Shown: positions 39,701 to 53,600, counted from the stretch's first letter. The stretch: 64,000 nt of DNA from Plecoglossus altivelis (GCA_036571765.1 BROE01000013.1:11001690-11065689); one strand, 5' to 3'. Translations and numbers: made by a program. The notes: generated by a model from the sequence alone, not told the origin.

Positions 39701-42700
39701 TCTTGTACCTTGTGGGTTCTATTAAATAAGTAAAGAAGCATTCTCATTCTTATGACATCATCCTCTACGGACAATGTGTAACTGTCTCTTTTGTTAGTTT
39801 TACACATCTCTCTCGTTACATCTCTTTCAAACTTCTTACCTACCTTACTTACCAATCTACCACCCGGTCGTTCAGCCTGTCTGTCATTTTGTCTATCTAG
39901 TCCATATATTTTTTGTCTTTGTCACAATTTCACTTCATCAAATGAAATAGCAGAAAAAAGAGGGGTAATGTAATGAGCTATCCTACTTTACTGCAATTTT
40001 TTCATAATTTTCCATCATGCAGTATAATGGTTGCACAATTCAGGGTTGCATTGAATACCATGGCCTGTGGAAGAACACTTCCTTATGTTTCCGTCCATTT
40101 GTGTTACGACAGTGAGTCATTTGGCCCAAAGATCCTTTTTTAGCCGTACATCTACTACACATCCAAAAAAATCCCAACAAAATGTTATTTCTGCAGCATG
40201 TCTCTATAGAAGGCTTTTGTGATGATTGAGTGCATTACAAATAAATACATAAAAATGACTAATCTATACCGTTCAGCATCATTCATCGCTGAATCAGGGC
40301 AAATGTACGTCCGTCACTCGGTTGTTCTCTTTTTTTCTATGAAATAGTCTTAACAAGGAGAACATACAAAAACATAGTTTGACGCCCATTTTAAAATACA
40401 CTGTCCTGACTGCCCTCCTCTCTGTTCTTTACTTTTTAATCTAATGCTGTATTTTCCTGAATACACTGTGTATTAGCGGAGCCAAAAAAGTTTTGAATAA
40501 GTTGTGGGTTCCAGTTCAATCAATCACACTCATACACACACGAACTTGATCAGTATTTATACACAGGGTTGCATTTACTGTACTGATTTGTGATGTATAT
40601 CCCAAATAAGTCACACACTGCATGGCTGAACTTACTGAAAATGCATTATCTTCCTGAGAGGATTATAAATGCTATTCATGGCTACAGTACAGGGATAATT
40701 CATGACTAATCTATAAGAGCAGAACCTTCATGCCACTGCTGTGACTCTAACAGAGGACAGGTACTCTTTTCATATCTATGTATTCCTGGAGGAAAGATAA
40801 AGATACCATAAATGGATAAAGGACAAACTCCATAAGGCTTTGCCGTAGTCTACACAATTCAAAGTTAAATTCTTATCTTCTCCTTTTATCTACATTTTAT
40901 AAAAAAAGAATGTAGTCTTTTACCTGTATTTATATACCTAGATAACTAAACATATCTAGAGTGACAGGTGTTCAGTGATGGACAACAACAACAAAATGTT
41001 TACCAATGAGTGCTGCATATTTGCCCGTACTGGCCACAATTGTTTATGAAAAGAACATGTTATGGAGAAATGTTTAAAGACGATCAATCCAATCAACTCT
41101 CAAGGTCAGTCCATTTTCCAACATTAATGTTATAGTCAAATTGATCACATCATTGTTTTGGTTTAGCTGTGGGTGTATTTTATAATAGAGATATCTGAGG
41201 TCATCTCTGGGCATTGCAAGAGGTACATTCTGAGCAAGAGAGCAAGGATGACGCACAATGTGACTTTTGCCAGGCTTTTAAAACTTCTCATAAAGAGTCT
41301 GAGGGACTCTTGCTTGCAGTCAGAACTGTTTTTCTGTGGATCAATTTATGTAAGAGATTTGGCCTTTTTAAAAATGTGCCTTATTAAATGTATATCTTGG
41401 CCTGCTGTATTGGACAGTTTTGATAGCCAAGTGCTACCAATATAATCACCTAGCTTCCATTTTCCATTCAAGTACCCAATGAAAGGATATTTTATTACAT
41501 TGCAATAAACATGCTGTCCTGTTAGGCATGAGCTAATTCTTTTTCCACACCTGTCACCATTCCTATGCAGATACACTTGCATTGTATGAGGCTGATGGTA
41601 CAGGTTTGGTGATAAAATAGTGAAATAACCTGCACATATTGATCGAAAGACATTTTATACTGAGAACTGCTTCTCTTTGCTAACTTATAGTTACCAAATT
41701 TAACAAAAAAACAAATAGACACATTTCCAACATAGTTCTGCAACTCTTGTCTATGTTTCCACCTCCAAATGACTTCGCATCTTAGCAAAGAAAAGGGGTT
41801 AAAAAAGAATAGTGTCGTCCGTGTGAACGCATGGTAACAGATTTGGGTGCATGCTTTGGCATGTTCAGTCTGAGATCATTATCTAGTAAATACAGAGTAA
41901 ATAAAACCTGCAGACGTCATGCTGTGTTTCATTACCCTTTTATTTGGAATGGAAGTGCGTCTCTGTCGTGTAAAGATTTCACTGCTGTCTAAAGCCTGTA
42001 GTGCTCAAAATTGAGTCTTAATTATCTGAACTTTTATTTCCATTAAAACTCTGAAAGCTCAAAACTGAAGTACTTATTTTGCCTTGAATTGTATGGTATT
42101 GGAAAAGGAACCCGGTTCATGTGAGGTTCATGGTTTAATGAGTTTTTGCCTACTTCTTCTATGATTGTAGTGGACAAAGATCAAGGACGAGAAAGTGATT
42201 ACTCAATATCTTTTCCTGCAGTGAATAGAGGTGGTAAGAACCGTATGTGGATGTGGTAGGCTGGGCTGCTCATTAAGCCTAAAGTAGAGTCCATACTCGG
42301 ACTGAAGGGTGGGGATAGAAACAACTAGGAAACTGGAGCACCACACCCTAGTCAAGACAAAATATGCCTGTGACGCTGAAGTTGTAACTGATCTTCCACA
42401 GTGCAGCAGTTTTGCTTGGTTGTGGTTGTATAACCCTAGGTAATACACCTTTTGTTTTGCTTGCCATTTAAGCTCGAAAGAATGAGAGCAAAATTTCAGG
42501 TAAGCTTTTTATACAAACTAGTGTTGGTTTAACTATAGAGCTCAAACTAATATTTCTCAAATTTAAAATGTTTAAAGAACCTTGACTTTGTTCAACTAAA
42601 GGAACATCCTTGGATGAGAAGCAGGGGGCCAAGAGGTATCTTGTCTCAATCTCCAGAGCACCATAAAAGTTCAAAGAGACACTTGACGAAGCCACATGGA

Positions 42701-44492
42701 CAAGCAGCACAACTGATTCCTCTGAGGTCCTGTATTGTGCTACATTTACAGAGTAATGACATGGAGGTCACCAACCCTGCACTGTCTTTATTAGAATCTT
42801 GATGTGTCTGTTGAGAGTGAGTGTTCCTTTTTCAAATTCTGGTATGTTAAATGTTATCTGTGACTGACACTGTTAGTTTTGTGGTTTGACTTCATTTTTT
42901 GTTATTTTCTTGTAACATCTTGACACACACCAGACTGAAATTCCATTGCCAAAGTAATCCAGAGAATAAAGAATTCTAACATAGACTGCTGTGTTGAGGA
43001 TTTAAAGAAAAACCATCTATAGTTGTTCAGCATTGGTGCTATTCATCTCACTACGTGCCAAGTTATGTTTGTTTTACAAATAGTCTTATATCTGATCTCA
43101 TCAATACTTCATAACAGCACATACAACAATAAGTTTAAAGATCATTTGGCCAGAACGAATTAATGCAGTATTTCCTCTGCCACGGAACTGTGATAACAAA
43201 TTCAAAAGTTACTATTACCTGTGATGCGGCACCACATATTTCATATAAAGATTAATAATGGTGAGAAAAGATTAATTGTCTAGTGTTTGCAGTGTTCTAT
43301 CAAATTCTACACTTTTCTATAATACATGTTTTATCTGAACAATTACAGTGTGACATTTCACCTTGATTATAATGAAATAGTTGGCCCCATGCACATTTCA
43401 AACTCCACAGGAAACATTGGACACAAGACAAATTTCACACTAAACAATGTTTGTGCTGGAACATATGACTTCACGTTGTTGGCATCCTTCTCATTTCAGC
43501 TATTGCGCTATAGGCACTTTATTCATGTGCACTGATGGAAAATCTCCTGACAGCTTGGCATAAACACAGTATGAGGTCTGTTCAAAATCAATTAATGCAG
43601 GTCATGGCCCCCAGTCATTACTCACAAGTTCAACTCATAATATCATCAGGTATAACACGCTAGCCCCACGCTACAAAGTAAAAACAACTAACTATAACTG
43701 CAAAAGTTATATACTTGCTCGTCAAGTCTATTCATTTAAATCTTTAAAACTAGTTGGTGATCTTGGTCTGGAAGTAGATATTTCTGGTAAAAAACAGGTG
43801 CTTTTGGCGTGGGGGTGAACTTTGTTAATGTCCATTTAGGAACGTTGTCTGGTTGTACTATAACATGTTTGAAGCCTAACTGTTTCTTATTGGCTATCTC
43901 ACACATCTTAAACATTTGTTAGGCTACTATTTATTCGGGGTCCTGTGTCTTTCCTGTGTCTTTACTGCCTACCAGAACCCAAATTGCGCCGGTGTCACAT
44001 TTTTTGTTTGCCGTTTGGTTTTCAAGAGCACTTTGTAAGCTAATGACAAGGTCCTCCTTCAGTCGGCTCTACCAAAACTGCGCTGTCTTTTAAGTGACGA
44101 AGCGAAGCTGTAATTTGAGAGTCGGGAAAGGGTATCATCAGCCAAAACCAAAAGCGGCGCTTGAGAAAAAAAAGTCCAGATGTTGAAATTGAGGCACAAA
44201 GTTAAGTTGGGCACATTTCTTCTTGTCGTGAAAGCCGTCTACTCTGCTAAGCAAAATTTTCTGGAATTGGTGTTTGAAACTGAAATAACGTAGCCTAACT
44301 TTTGTGTCACATTTGAGTGAACATTGCATTAAGTTTCAACAGGGCTACTACAAACAACGGGCTACTCGTAAATTTCCGCAACTATTTTTAGTTGTGAAAT
44401 GTTCATTTCGAGGACAAGTAAATAATAGGCTACCGCTCTTCAAAGGAAGTACGATTTAGTAGCCTTTTTTCTCAGTCAAGCAAACAACGAGA
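33781..44492. other. Intergenic region between muc15 and fibin
   Basis: The two genes are divergently transcribed, so this 10.7 kb may hold both promoters. In human, SLC5A12 sits here on the minus strand; no exon of that transporter was recognised. A TA-rich run lies at about 35580-35630 and a GA-rich run at 39039-39076. Segments at about 37.38-37.70 and 38.69-38.83 kb are less AT-rich and may be conserved regulatory elements. No convincing coding exon was found. Confidence 0.45.
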
Positions 44493-45113
44493 ATGGCTTT
44501 TTTCCATATACTCCTTGCTGGGATGTTATCGTTGTCGCTGTGCGGTGCATTTTTTAATGGTCCTCTGTATCCGGAGATGTCAAATGGCACTTTTCATCAT
44601 TACTTTGTACCAGATGGCGACTATGAGGACAACGACGACCCAGAAAAATGTCAAATGCTATTTAGAATGACAGATGACCGTAAATGCGGTCTTGACGAGG
44701 ACCAGGATTCAGTCATCCGGGATGATTTCACGATAATAAAGAGGCATATCGAAGACTCTGCCAGAGTGCTTGAGGGCATTGGGAAAAGCATCTCCTATGA
44801 TTTGGACGGAGAAGACAGCTATGGTAAATATTTGAGACGGGAAACAACGCAGATAAGTGAGGCATTTACAAATTCAGAAAAATCTCTGTTAGAACTGGAA
44901 GTGAAATTCAAACAGAGTCAGGAGAATGAATTGAAGGAGGAGCATCGCATAAATGACGACTTTCTGAACATGATTGTCCACACAAGGGACGTGCTAAAAG
45001 AGACACTGGATATTTCCATGGGATTAAAAGACAAGCACGAGCTGCTGTCTCTTATTGTACGAAGTCACGGCACCCGACTGAGTCGACTGAAAAATGAATA
45101 CATGAAAGTGTAA
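44493..45113 (+). CDS. fibin: Fin bud initiation factor homolog
   Basis: A single uninterrupted exon of 206 residues; human FIBIN has 211 and also lacks introns in its coding region. The ATG lies in a good Kozak context (gagaATGG). Residues 1-19 form a signal peptide. The block GPLYPEMSNGT (23-33) with HHYFVPDGDY (35-44) and NDDPEKCQ (47-54) is nearly identical to human, as are SISYDLDGE (99-107) with SYGKYLRRE (109-117) and the end RSHGTRL with RLKN. Asn31 is a potential N-glycosylation site. Residues 118-180 are charged and probably helical. Known role, from zebrafish: a secreted factor needed for pectoral fin bud initiation, placed upstream of tbx5. Identity is secure; whether this is one of two teleost copies cannot be told here. 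Confidence 0.98.
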   Translation: MAFFHILLAGMLSLSLCGAFFNGPLYPEMSNGTFHHYFVPDGDYEDNDDPEKCQMLFRMTDDRKCGLDEDQDSVIRDDFTIIKRHIEDSARVLEGIGKSISYDLDGEDSYGKYLRRETTQISEAFTNSEKSLLELEVKFKQSQENELKEEHRINDDFLNMIVHTRDVLKETLDISMGLKDKHELLSLIVRSHGTRLSRLKNEYMKV

Positions 45114-46088
45114 AAAAGTGCTCCTTTGTGTTTTTACAACAAAGTTTGCTTTCGATTATGCTATCGTAGTGACGTCGACGGGGGAAAATAGTATTTATGA
45201 TATGCCTTTAGTTTGCCTATATATACCATGTCTGATCATGCCAATTTGACAAACCTCTCCATAAATATATTGCTTACTATTATCGACAATCCTTTGTAAA
45301 TTGTTAATTTAGACTATAATTATTATTTAGAAACCGACTTTTTTTTGCCAAGAACAAATGTTTGACGTACATCGTGATGATGTATGGGCAACGTGTTTGG
45401 CGACATGTTACATTTACACAACCCCTCCCCCCCCCCCCACCCTCACCCATTTATTTCATATTGTGACGTTTTACAACTAACGTATGAAAGGCGGATTTGG
45501 AAAAATGTCTATTTTTTTAAATCAAGATGTTAACTTTTAAACTTGTTTTTGCTCTATATGATACGTGATTTATAGGCCAAATGATTTGCATAAATCTTAG
45601 GAAAGCGTTGTGACTGGCGTTAAGTAAAGGCATTAACACTTTGGTAATTGTACTGTACAGTGCATAATGAGAACACTGTGAGTGTCAATATTTTGTGGAC
45701 AAACCAACATAACTGTATTTACTCAGTATAAAATATTTTGTTTTGATATATATCTATATTCCTTTTATCCACTCAAATATGTATATAAATGGCAAAAGAT
45801 ATGAGGAATACTTAAAGACTGCAGGCAGCACTCATGGACTTCAGACACGTTTGCGTGGTGACATTCCTGGGAGATTGTGTCTGGCATTATATTAATATTT
45901 TGGGGGGATTGACGTTCTATAAGACACTTTCCTATAAATGTATATTTGTGCTGGCATAGATATTGATGTGCACAGCTTTCTAGGTGAATGGTTATTCATA
46001 CACCATACAATATGGGGCTTCCAGGGATGACTTCAAAGTGTCTTTGTACATTTGCCTACAGAGTTTTACTACAAGGTTTTGTAATAAA
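45114..46088 (+). other. fibin 3' UTR with polyadenylation signal
   Basis: After the TAA at 45111-45113 comes AT-rich sequence with a C-rich run at about 45424-45440. AATAAA at 46083-46088 is followed by a GT-rich stretch (ctgtgagggtgtgagtgt), a typical downstream element, giving a 3' UTR of about 1 kb. Confidence 0.6.
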
Positions 46089-46617
46089 ACTCTTGTGAGT
46101 AAACCGCTGTGAGGGTGTGAGTGTACTGTCAACATTTTGTACACACACAGGGACATGCTGTGTCAACTGTGGTAAATTATTCATGCAGGGGAGAAGGCAC
46201 ACAATGTGAACAGAAATGTTAGGATTTAAAGAAGATAAACGGTCACTGAATGTTTAGGTAATGGCCCCTCTGGTGATCCTTTGATGTAATGTTAAGCCTT
46301 CTGTTTACTTCCTAACCATTAAAGCAGTATAAACTATAAACGTCTTCAATGGCACAAATAAGTATACTCAACTAATGTTATATAATCTGTCAATGATAAT
46401 GACACAGTTTTCATTTTGTACACTGACTATTGTTTTATAACTGTACTGTGTCAAGGCAAAGTGCGATCAACAAAGCTATAAACCAGTTCTTTGGAAAAAC
46501 TGGATATAGCCTACTATTAAAATAACTTAATACTATAATACAATACAACACAAGAGATATATCCTCAATTATACACATCTAAGTTTATACCCCTCAGATG
46601 CACACAAGAGACTCTTC

Positions 46618-46752
46618 AAAAACTTTTCAATATAATATCTATCATAGTGGCAATCCTATACCGTAGGTGACACATTCAAACTTGGAGATAAACATGTTAA
46701 TAGACAATCCTTTCATCATCTGTAAACTTCCAATTTGCTTTAAGTATGTAGG
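46618..46752 (+). repeat. Dispersed repeat, copy 1 of 2
   Basis: About 130 bp here, starting acttttcaa and running through tatctatcatagt, gtaggtgacacatt and tttgctttaagtatgta, recurs in the same orientation at about 48790-48921 with roughly 85-90% identity by eye. It matches no family I can name. The two copies bracket the presumed bbox1 promoter and first exon. Confidence 0.8.
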
Positions 46753-47129
46753 GGATAAATTAATGTCTTTGCAAAGGCAATTTTGTTTGCTGTTTGTTTC
46801 TTCTGTGATCAGATATCATATTAAGACCAAATTGTTAATCATTTTAAAGGTAGGCTACACACACTCATCATGTGTATATACAAATTCACAAGTCCTACTA
46901 ATGTCATTAAGCTACTGTATTCTGTTGTAGGTATGTAAAACAAACAAGCATTACAAGAACATAGGTCTTTGAGTCACCATGTTTTTCCACACTATTTTAC
47001 AAATCTAAGAGATGTTGCCGTTATATCATTCAAACAGTACACGAACAACCCTTTGATCCCTTTCACTGTAGTATGATCTGTCACTGGAAAGTGGATCAAA
47101 GTTCGCAGACCGAGTTTGTGACAGTAGCC

Positions 47130-47232
47130 GGGTGATTATGTCATGGTCCTCAAGCTCGCTGTAACCTCTCACCTACTTTCTAACACAGCCGGGTTTGCGT
47201 TTCAACACTTTCCTAGTCCCTCAGTATCTCAC
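47130..47232 (+). other. Candidate untranslated first exon of bbox1
   Basis: A strong donor (CAC|gtaagta) follows 47232, about 1 kb upstream of the acceptor (cttcctccag) before exon 2 at 48228. Upstream sequence is modestly GC-richer than its surroundings. The 5' edge given is arbitrary, since no TATA box or CpG island marks the start. Confidence 0.3.
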
Positions 47233-48290
47233 GTAAGTATATTTTTTTATAAAATTGTACAATTCATGAATCGATACTGAAAATATTGATTTGAAACGAG
47301 AATCTATTACATTGTAGTCTAGTATTATACCGGGGAAAGGGAACCAAAAATAACCTGGCTGCCGGCTGGTTCATCGAGCTATAAGTACTGTACAAAGTGA
47401 GCTAGCTCTTGCATTAAAGCGAATAGTGATTGCGACATAGCTACTAAAACCATTATAATAAATATTTTGCTGTGCTTTATTCGGTACATTACACTAGTAA
47501 CAATAACATGGTTACCATGTTATCAGAATTGAGAAAGTTAAAGGAATAGACATTTGGAACATCTGGCAGGTGTTGCGGTAGATTGGCTAGCTAGTTAGCT
47601 TAGCTGAAAAAAGAATGCTACTTGCAGTATACATACTAAATAGCGGAAATAGATCAAAATTATTTCTACATTATTTGTCACGTTCTAAACTGGTCACATG
47701 ACACATTTGTACTACTGCTAATCTGGGTTGGCTTGTCCAGTGCTTCGACCTTTCATCTAGTTTTTTTTTTTTTTTTACAAAGCGGAAACACATTCGTTTT
47801 ATGGTTACTGTGTACTTTTGGATTTATTATGAGTCACGCACTGCAAATTGAATTGCAAATACATAGGAGATTGCTTATTGCCAAAAGACGAGAATGTTTT
47901 TCGCAAACAAACTTTACTTGATGTAACGTAAAGTTCGAAATGTTTTTATCATGCTACACAGGTGGGTTTATTATATTAATTGTGAAACAAAACAGAATGT
48001 AAAAACAAAAATCACATAAAACGTTTAATTATGCAGTCTTAGTTCCAGTTAGAAATAGAGAGTAGAAATGCTATATCCTTTTTATTTATTGAAATGTGTT
48101 TTCACAGTATTCGGGTTAGAGGTTACCATGGGAATTCCTTGACCCACCTTTGCAGTACGCTGTCATGACCATAAAACAGTGTTCTTTAAACTCTTATGTA
48201 AACGTTTCCTTCATATTCTTCCTCCAGATTAGCCAACCTGTCAGTGCCTCAGTGTCTGACCCTTGGTTCACTTGGAAGTAGCGCTTCAAG

Positions 48291-50580
48291 ATGTGGACAA
48301 CCGTACTATCTCGATGCACAATTCCAGCAGCGCTGAAAAGAAGCAGCTCTGTTTTGGCTTGCCAGGCCATTAGAGCAGCTGGCAGCAACAAATCTCACCC
48401 CACGCTGAGGCAAGTTCGTGAACAGCAGACGCAGGCTGCCCCTTTCCCCACGGCTCAGTTTGTGAGGCAGGTCAAAACCTTGGAGGAAGAGAGGTTGGTA
48501 GAAATAGAGTGGGACGATGGGGGGCAGAGCTTCTACCCATTCACCTGGCTGCGGGACAACTGCCAGTGTCCACTTTGCACCCTGCAGTCAGCACAGGCCC
48601 GTAGCCTTCTGCTGTCCAAGCTGGACATTTACACTGGAGTTGACAGTGTCCAGGTCTCTGATACCAATAAGGTAGGAAACTGGGATTTAAACTGTCATAT
48701 TGAAAAGCTTCACACTGTATGCAATGTTGAATTGGAATCAGTGTCATGCACACAAAATAAGACCATGTGTTTTAATCTATTGGAATGTTTGAACTTTTCA
48801 AACTATTATCTATCATAGTAGCAATCCTATACTGTAGGTGACACATTAAATCTTGGAGATAAACTTGGTAATAGACAATCCTTTCACCGTCTGTGAACTT
48901 CCAATTTGCTTTAAGTATGTAAGACATACTGACACCAATAAAATAGGAAACTAGGATTTAAACTCTAATAAACTGGGATTTAAACTGTAATATTGAAAAG
49001 CTTCACACTGTATGCATTGTTGAATAGGTATCAGTGCCATGCACACAAAATGTGTTTTTTAATCTAATAGAATGTTTGAACTTGGAATAGGATCAATATG
49101 TTTCTTAATGTGTGTCTAGAAAACCAACACTGTATTACATTACAGTAAATTATCAAGTTTCTATTACATAATACCACCTCATTTCACATGTTAAATTGTC
49201 CTGTACTGTTAATGATATGCAGGTGAAAATGCCTCCCTTGGCTGGAACACAAATGGACCATTCTCAAGATTGAAAAATAACACTTCAGTTCAATCAGTGC
49301 TCCGAACCATAATGTGACAAACATGCTTAGCCAATATGCTTAGTTTAGACAAGCAGACCCACAGTGAAAGTCTGTCAATGTAATATCTAGATAAGACTTC
49401 ACAAAAGTGTTCTGGTAGCTTCCTAAGCAAGTATTGTGTAGCAGACAATTTAATAAATTGAGCTACACATACATATGTAAATACATTGTTGCTGTTGTGT
49501 TGCTTTGTCGAACACACAGTGTTCACCACTTTTCACAATTACACCACTGTTGAGTGTTAGCAATCTTTGTCTAATCTCATCCTCATTCTTGTCATCAGGT
49601 GTGCATAGTGTGGCCCGACCAGCACACCAGTGAGTTTGATTCAGAGTGGCTGAAGAAGAGGTGCTTCTCTCCTGCTGTCAGACAAGTAATGCAGGAAGAG
49701 CTCTTCCTTAACGGTGAGACCACACAAATATAAGTAGCATAGGCTTTCTTTCATTTATGTATTTTGGGTAAAACAGTTTTGAAGAACTCAAACCTCCCTA
49801 TGATTACCTGCATTGTGCTTTTATTACTCAGTAATCCTTAAGATATATTTGTCCTTGAGGTTGCACAGATCATCCACAAAGAATTTCCTTCTCTGTGTGA
49901 TACGATAAATCTGGGAATGCTTTTGTATACAATATTATAAGCAATCAATCACCTTGTGCCTCTGTCCCAGAACTGTGCACACATGTACGCAGATTTCATT
50001 TTGTATTTTATTTATTTATTTAACTTTAGTTTCTTGAGACGAGGAAAATACAAAAAATATACTGAAACATAAGCGTTATATGAGAGAAACTTCTTCCCTG
50101 AAACTGGGTTTCTATTGACAAAAGAGTCACTCTGGATCAAACTCATCTTATATCTTACATCTTGTATGCTTGCTCTGAATATAAGCCAATCAAATGTTTC
50201 TTTATTCAAGTATATCAACAATACAACTTACATCTCAAGACTCCATCAGAAACATTTGGAGAAGGAGAAGAAGTTCAGCTGTGGTTCAGTGAAGGAAAAG
50301 CTCCAGTTTGTGTCCCCACGTGGTCCTGAAGGACCCGCAGGGCTGAGCGGCTCCTGCTTTGTCTCTGTTCCAGAGCGATTAAAGGCTGTGTGTGTGCATG
50401 TGTGTGCGGTTTTGTGTGCATAGTGAAATCAGTCCCCTTAAGGGATCGCCCCCTTCCTCCTGCACAAGAACTCACACTCTTTGTTAGTGTTTGGGTTTCT
50501 GTTCAACAGCGCTGCCAACTCAGAACTCGAACTAGTCTGTGCAGACAGACCTGAGCTCATACTCCGTCTGATCCTGTTCC

Positions 50581-50631
<51 letters not shown>

Positions 50632-53600
50632 AAACACACACACATACACCCACACAGCATGTACACGTACACACACACACACGTACACACACGTACACAC
50701 ACACAACCCTGTATCTGGGTTTAATTATATCTTCCTGAGGTCTGAAATTCCTTCCACTGAAAAATCCTGGAAAGACTTGCATTTTCTGATGAAAGGTGAA
50801 TAACATACTCTTCTACTGGTTTTGTTTGTATCCTCACCGTTTCAAGTTAACTTTTTTTCGCTTCCTTTCTCTTCATCTCGTATCTCTTGAGCCTGGAAGT
50901 TCTCTGTATAATATTGTAATGGAGAACAAGTTTACTAGCCCTGGTTAGCCTGTAAAAGGGTTGCAGATTGTAAAAGTGTGGCACACGAGGAACACAACAA
51001 GGTCAAAATATGAGCTTTTTAGTGTAACTAAAAAGGCATCCCTTTCGCTTCATCCTCCAAAATTAGAATGTACACCATTTATCTATTTACCTCTGTATTT
51101 ATAATAATTGATCTAAAATAAGAAGTGAGAAGAATGAGCCGTCTTATAACTGGAAATGGCCACATCATCCATGGTTAACCTTAGGCTTATTTGATGGGGG
51201 CAGAAGTCAATTAAAGGCAGGGTAGGTCATATTGAGAAGCACTTATTGACATATTTGCAGTTATTACGATAGCAACTAATTCATCTAAAGGTTTGACAGT
51301 AAAATGATACACATCTCATATCTGTCAGCATTGCAGGACTGTAGTAAACACAACCAATCATCAAGGTCAGACTGGCACTAATGATTGGAGGTGCCTCTTG
51401 TCCATCTACCTACCTTCTGGCATTACTCAAATAGAGCGTTTGTGTGTTTTTGGGGGGTGTCTTTGAAGGGAAAGGTTGTATATTGGGATTTGAATCCTTT
51501 CAAACTTGTGATCAGAGTGCTAGGTTTGCTAAATTTTGATTAATGGACCATCAATAAAATGACCATTCAACCGAGGTGAATAAACCTACTATGTATTCTT
51601 ACACTAGCTATTTAAATTTCAAACTCAGACCGTGAGCTCAATATTGTCCCTACAATGTTAGATGTATATGTATTTAGGATATTATTTAGTTTATGTTTCA
51701 ACACAAAATGAATATTTCACAGGATATCAGCAAATCTACTTACTGATATTCAAGCAGCGTGTATATCCTGTGTGGCTATTGCTTTAGAACAGACTACACA
51801 GCTGAGGTATGCACCATGGGACATATGTGGAAGAGCTTAATGTCTGAGACAGGAGACCTTCAACAAGGTTTTGTGTGCCTGCATGCACTCACTTTTCAAG
51901 CCCCTTCCTCTGCCATATGGGATACTGATTTGTACTTAGTTTAGGAAGTACTGACTGGTTTTACAGGTTTCAAAAAATAGGCCCGAAATTACGTATGTGA
52001 TAAAAAATGGAGAGTAATGGTAGAAAATGATTGACAATGTTATGATGCCATTTTACCTGCTTAGTAGATAGGATCCCACCTCCTCCCGCTGACGGTGTTA
52101 CTTAAAATAGGCTGCATTACACATGGCTTGGATGTCTGCTTCAATGTGCAGATTACCTTACGCAGCAATGCAAAGGTTATGGTGCTAGGATACAAATTGA
52201 GCTTTGCACTCACGTTCTCCTGATGGGAGCGTGCTGTCTGGCAATGTCCCCAATTAAGTTTATGAGGTGTTGTCATTCTTTGGTCGGAGCATTGTGATAC
52301 TTTCACCTCTCGTAATTGAGATCAGTGACTTTGTGCGGTCAACAGCTAGTAAGTCTATTTGCATACTTTTTCATCTGGGTTTTCTCCTTGTCAAAAGATC
52401 CTGTCCGTAAATGTGTCAATCCTTTTTAAATCCTCATGTCTGTTTTAACACAGTCGAATGGACATGACAGCCTATGGACATGGCTCGGTAATAAAATCAG
52501 TAAAAGGTCATGGCGCAGTGTCAAAAATATGCTGTCAGCTCATGCTCAGCAATTATTTACTCATCAACATAAATGAACTGTCCGATTTAGATCATGATTA
52601 TCTTCCAGATCTATGAGCTGATGTGACCCAAGTGTTTTTATATTAGACTTGATTGGTTCCAGCTCTTCCAAGTAGCAGCTGACTCGCCCATCTTAACTGT
52701 GACTGTCCTCCCAAATCCATCTGGTCTGAGCTGAGTACCATTTTTGGCTCCTTTCTAAACTTACATGCTCTAGTGGCGCTACATGATTGCTCACTTCTGT
52801 CAAGACCTCTCTGGGATCTCAGTCCCACTTGTATACACTAACTCCCCTTCAGCTAGATCAATACCACATGCTGAGATATCCCATCATGCAATCACACGTC
52901 TTTGTACTCGCCCAAAATTAACTGAAAGAAATTATTTCGAAAATTCAAGTTGATGCAAAGAATCCAGGTGTTGTTCAATCTTGGCTCACTGGAACGGTAT
53001 GATATTTTAAATGTTATGAATGGTTTCCAGTGAGGCGCATAATGTACCTAGTTTACACCAGATCTAGTGCTCACTATAGGTCAGTGAATTTAATTTCTGG
53101 ATTGTCAAACCCAGTCAAGTCCTTCTGGGCTGTTGCATGGCTTTTACTGTACCCAGGGGAGGTTATTGTTAAGCCTTTTTTTTGCCATAAGTGACTGAAT
53201 AATGGAGTACTACAGAGACAGTTGTCCTTTAGGCAGATTCTCCCATTTCTGCAGAAGTACTTCTTGGCCACCTTACTTGGAAAAGGCTTTTAGGATTGCT
53301 TTGTTTTTGCCAGATGGATAGCTCTAGTCTGTGGACTCCAATCAAGTTCTGGTGTCATCTCATTGCTGATGAAGAAATGAGGATGATAGAGAAAGGATGA
53401 AACAAAATGTGGTAAACATAAAGGTCACCAAATGCAACAGGCCTTGGATGAGCTTAAGATATTTAGTTGGGGTCACGAAGCCAGAAGTCCATTTTAAATT
53501 TGGTTCATGGGTCATTGACTCTCCTAGTTGAAACAATATTCTCTCTGTCTCTTCAAAGCTGTGTTCAAAGTTGTAGTTTCTGTGTGGTTTTTGCAACAGG

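Noticed and set aside
50481..50806. Open frames across the CA repeat encoding Thr-His or Val-Cys runs
   Set aside because: They are pure microsatellite translation and lie inside bbox1 intron 3.
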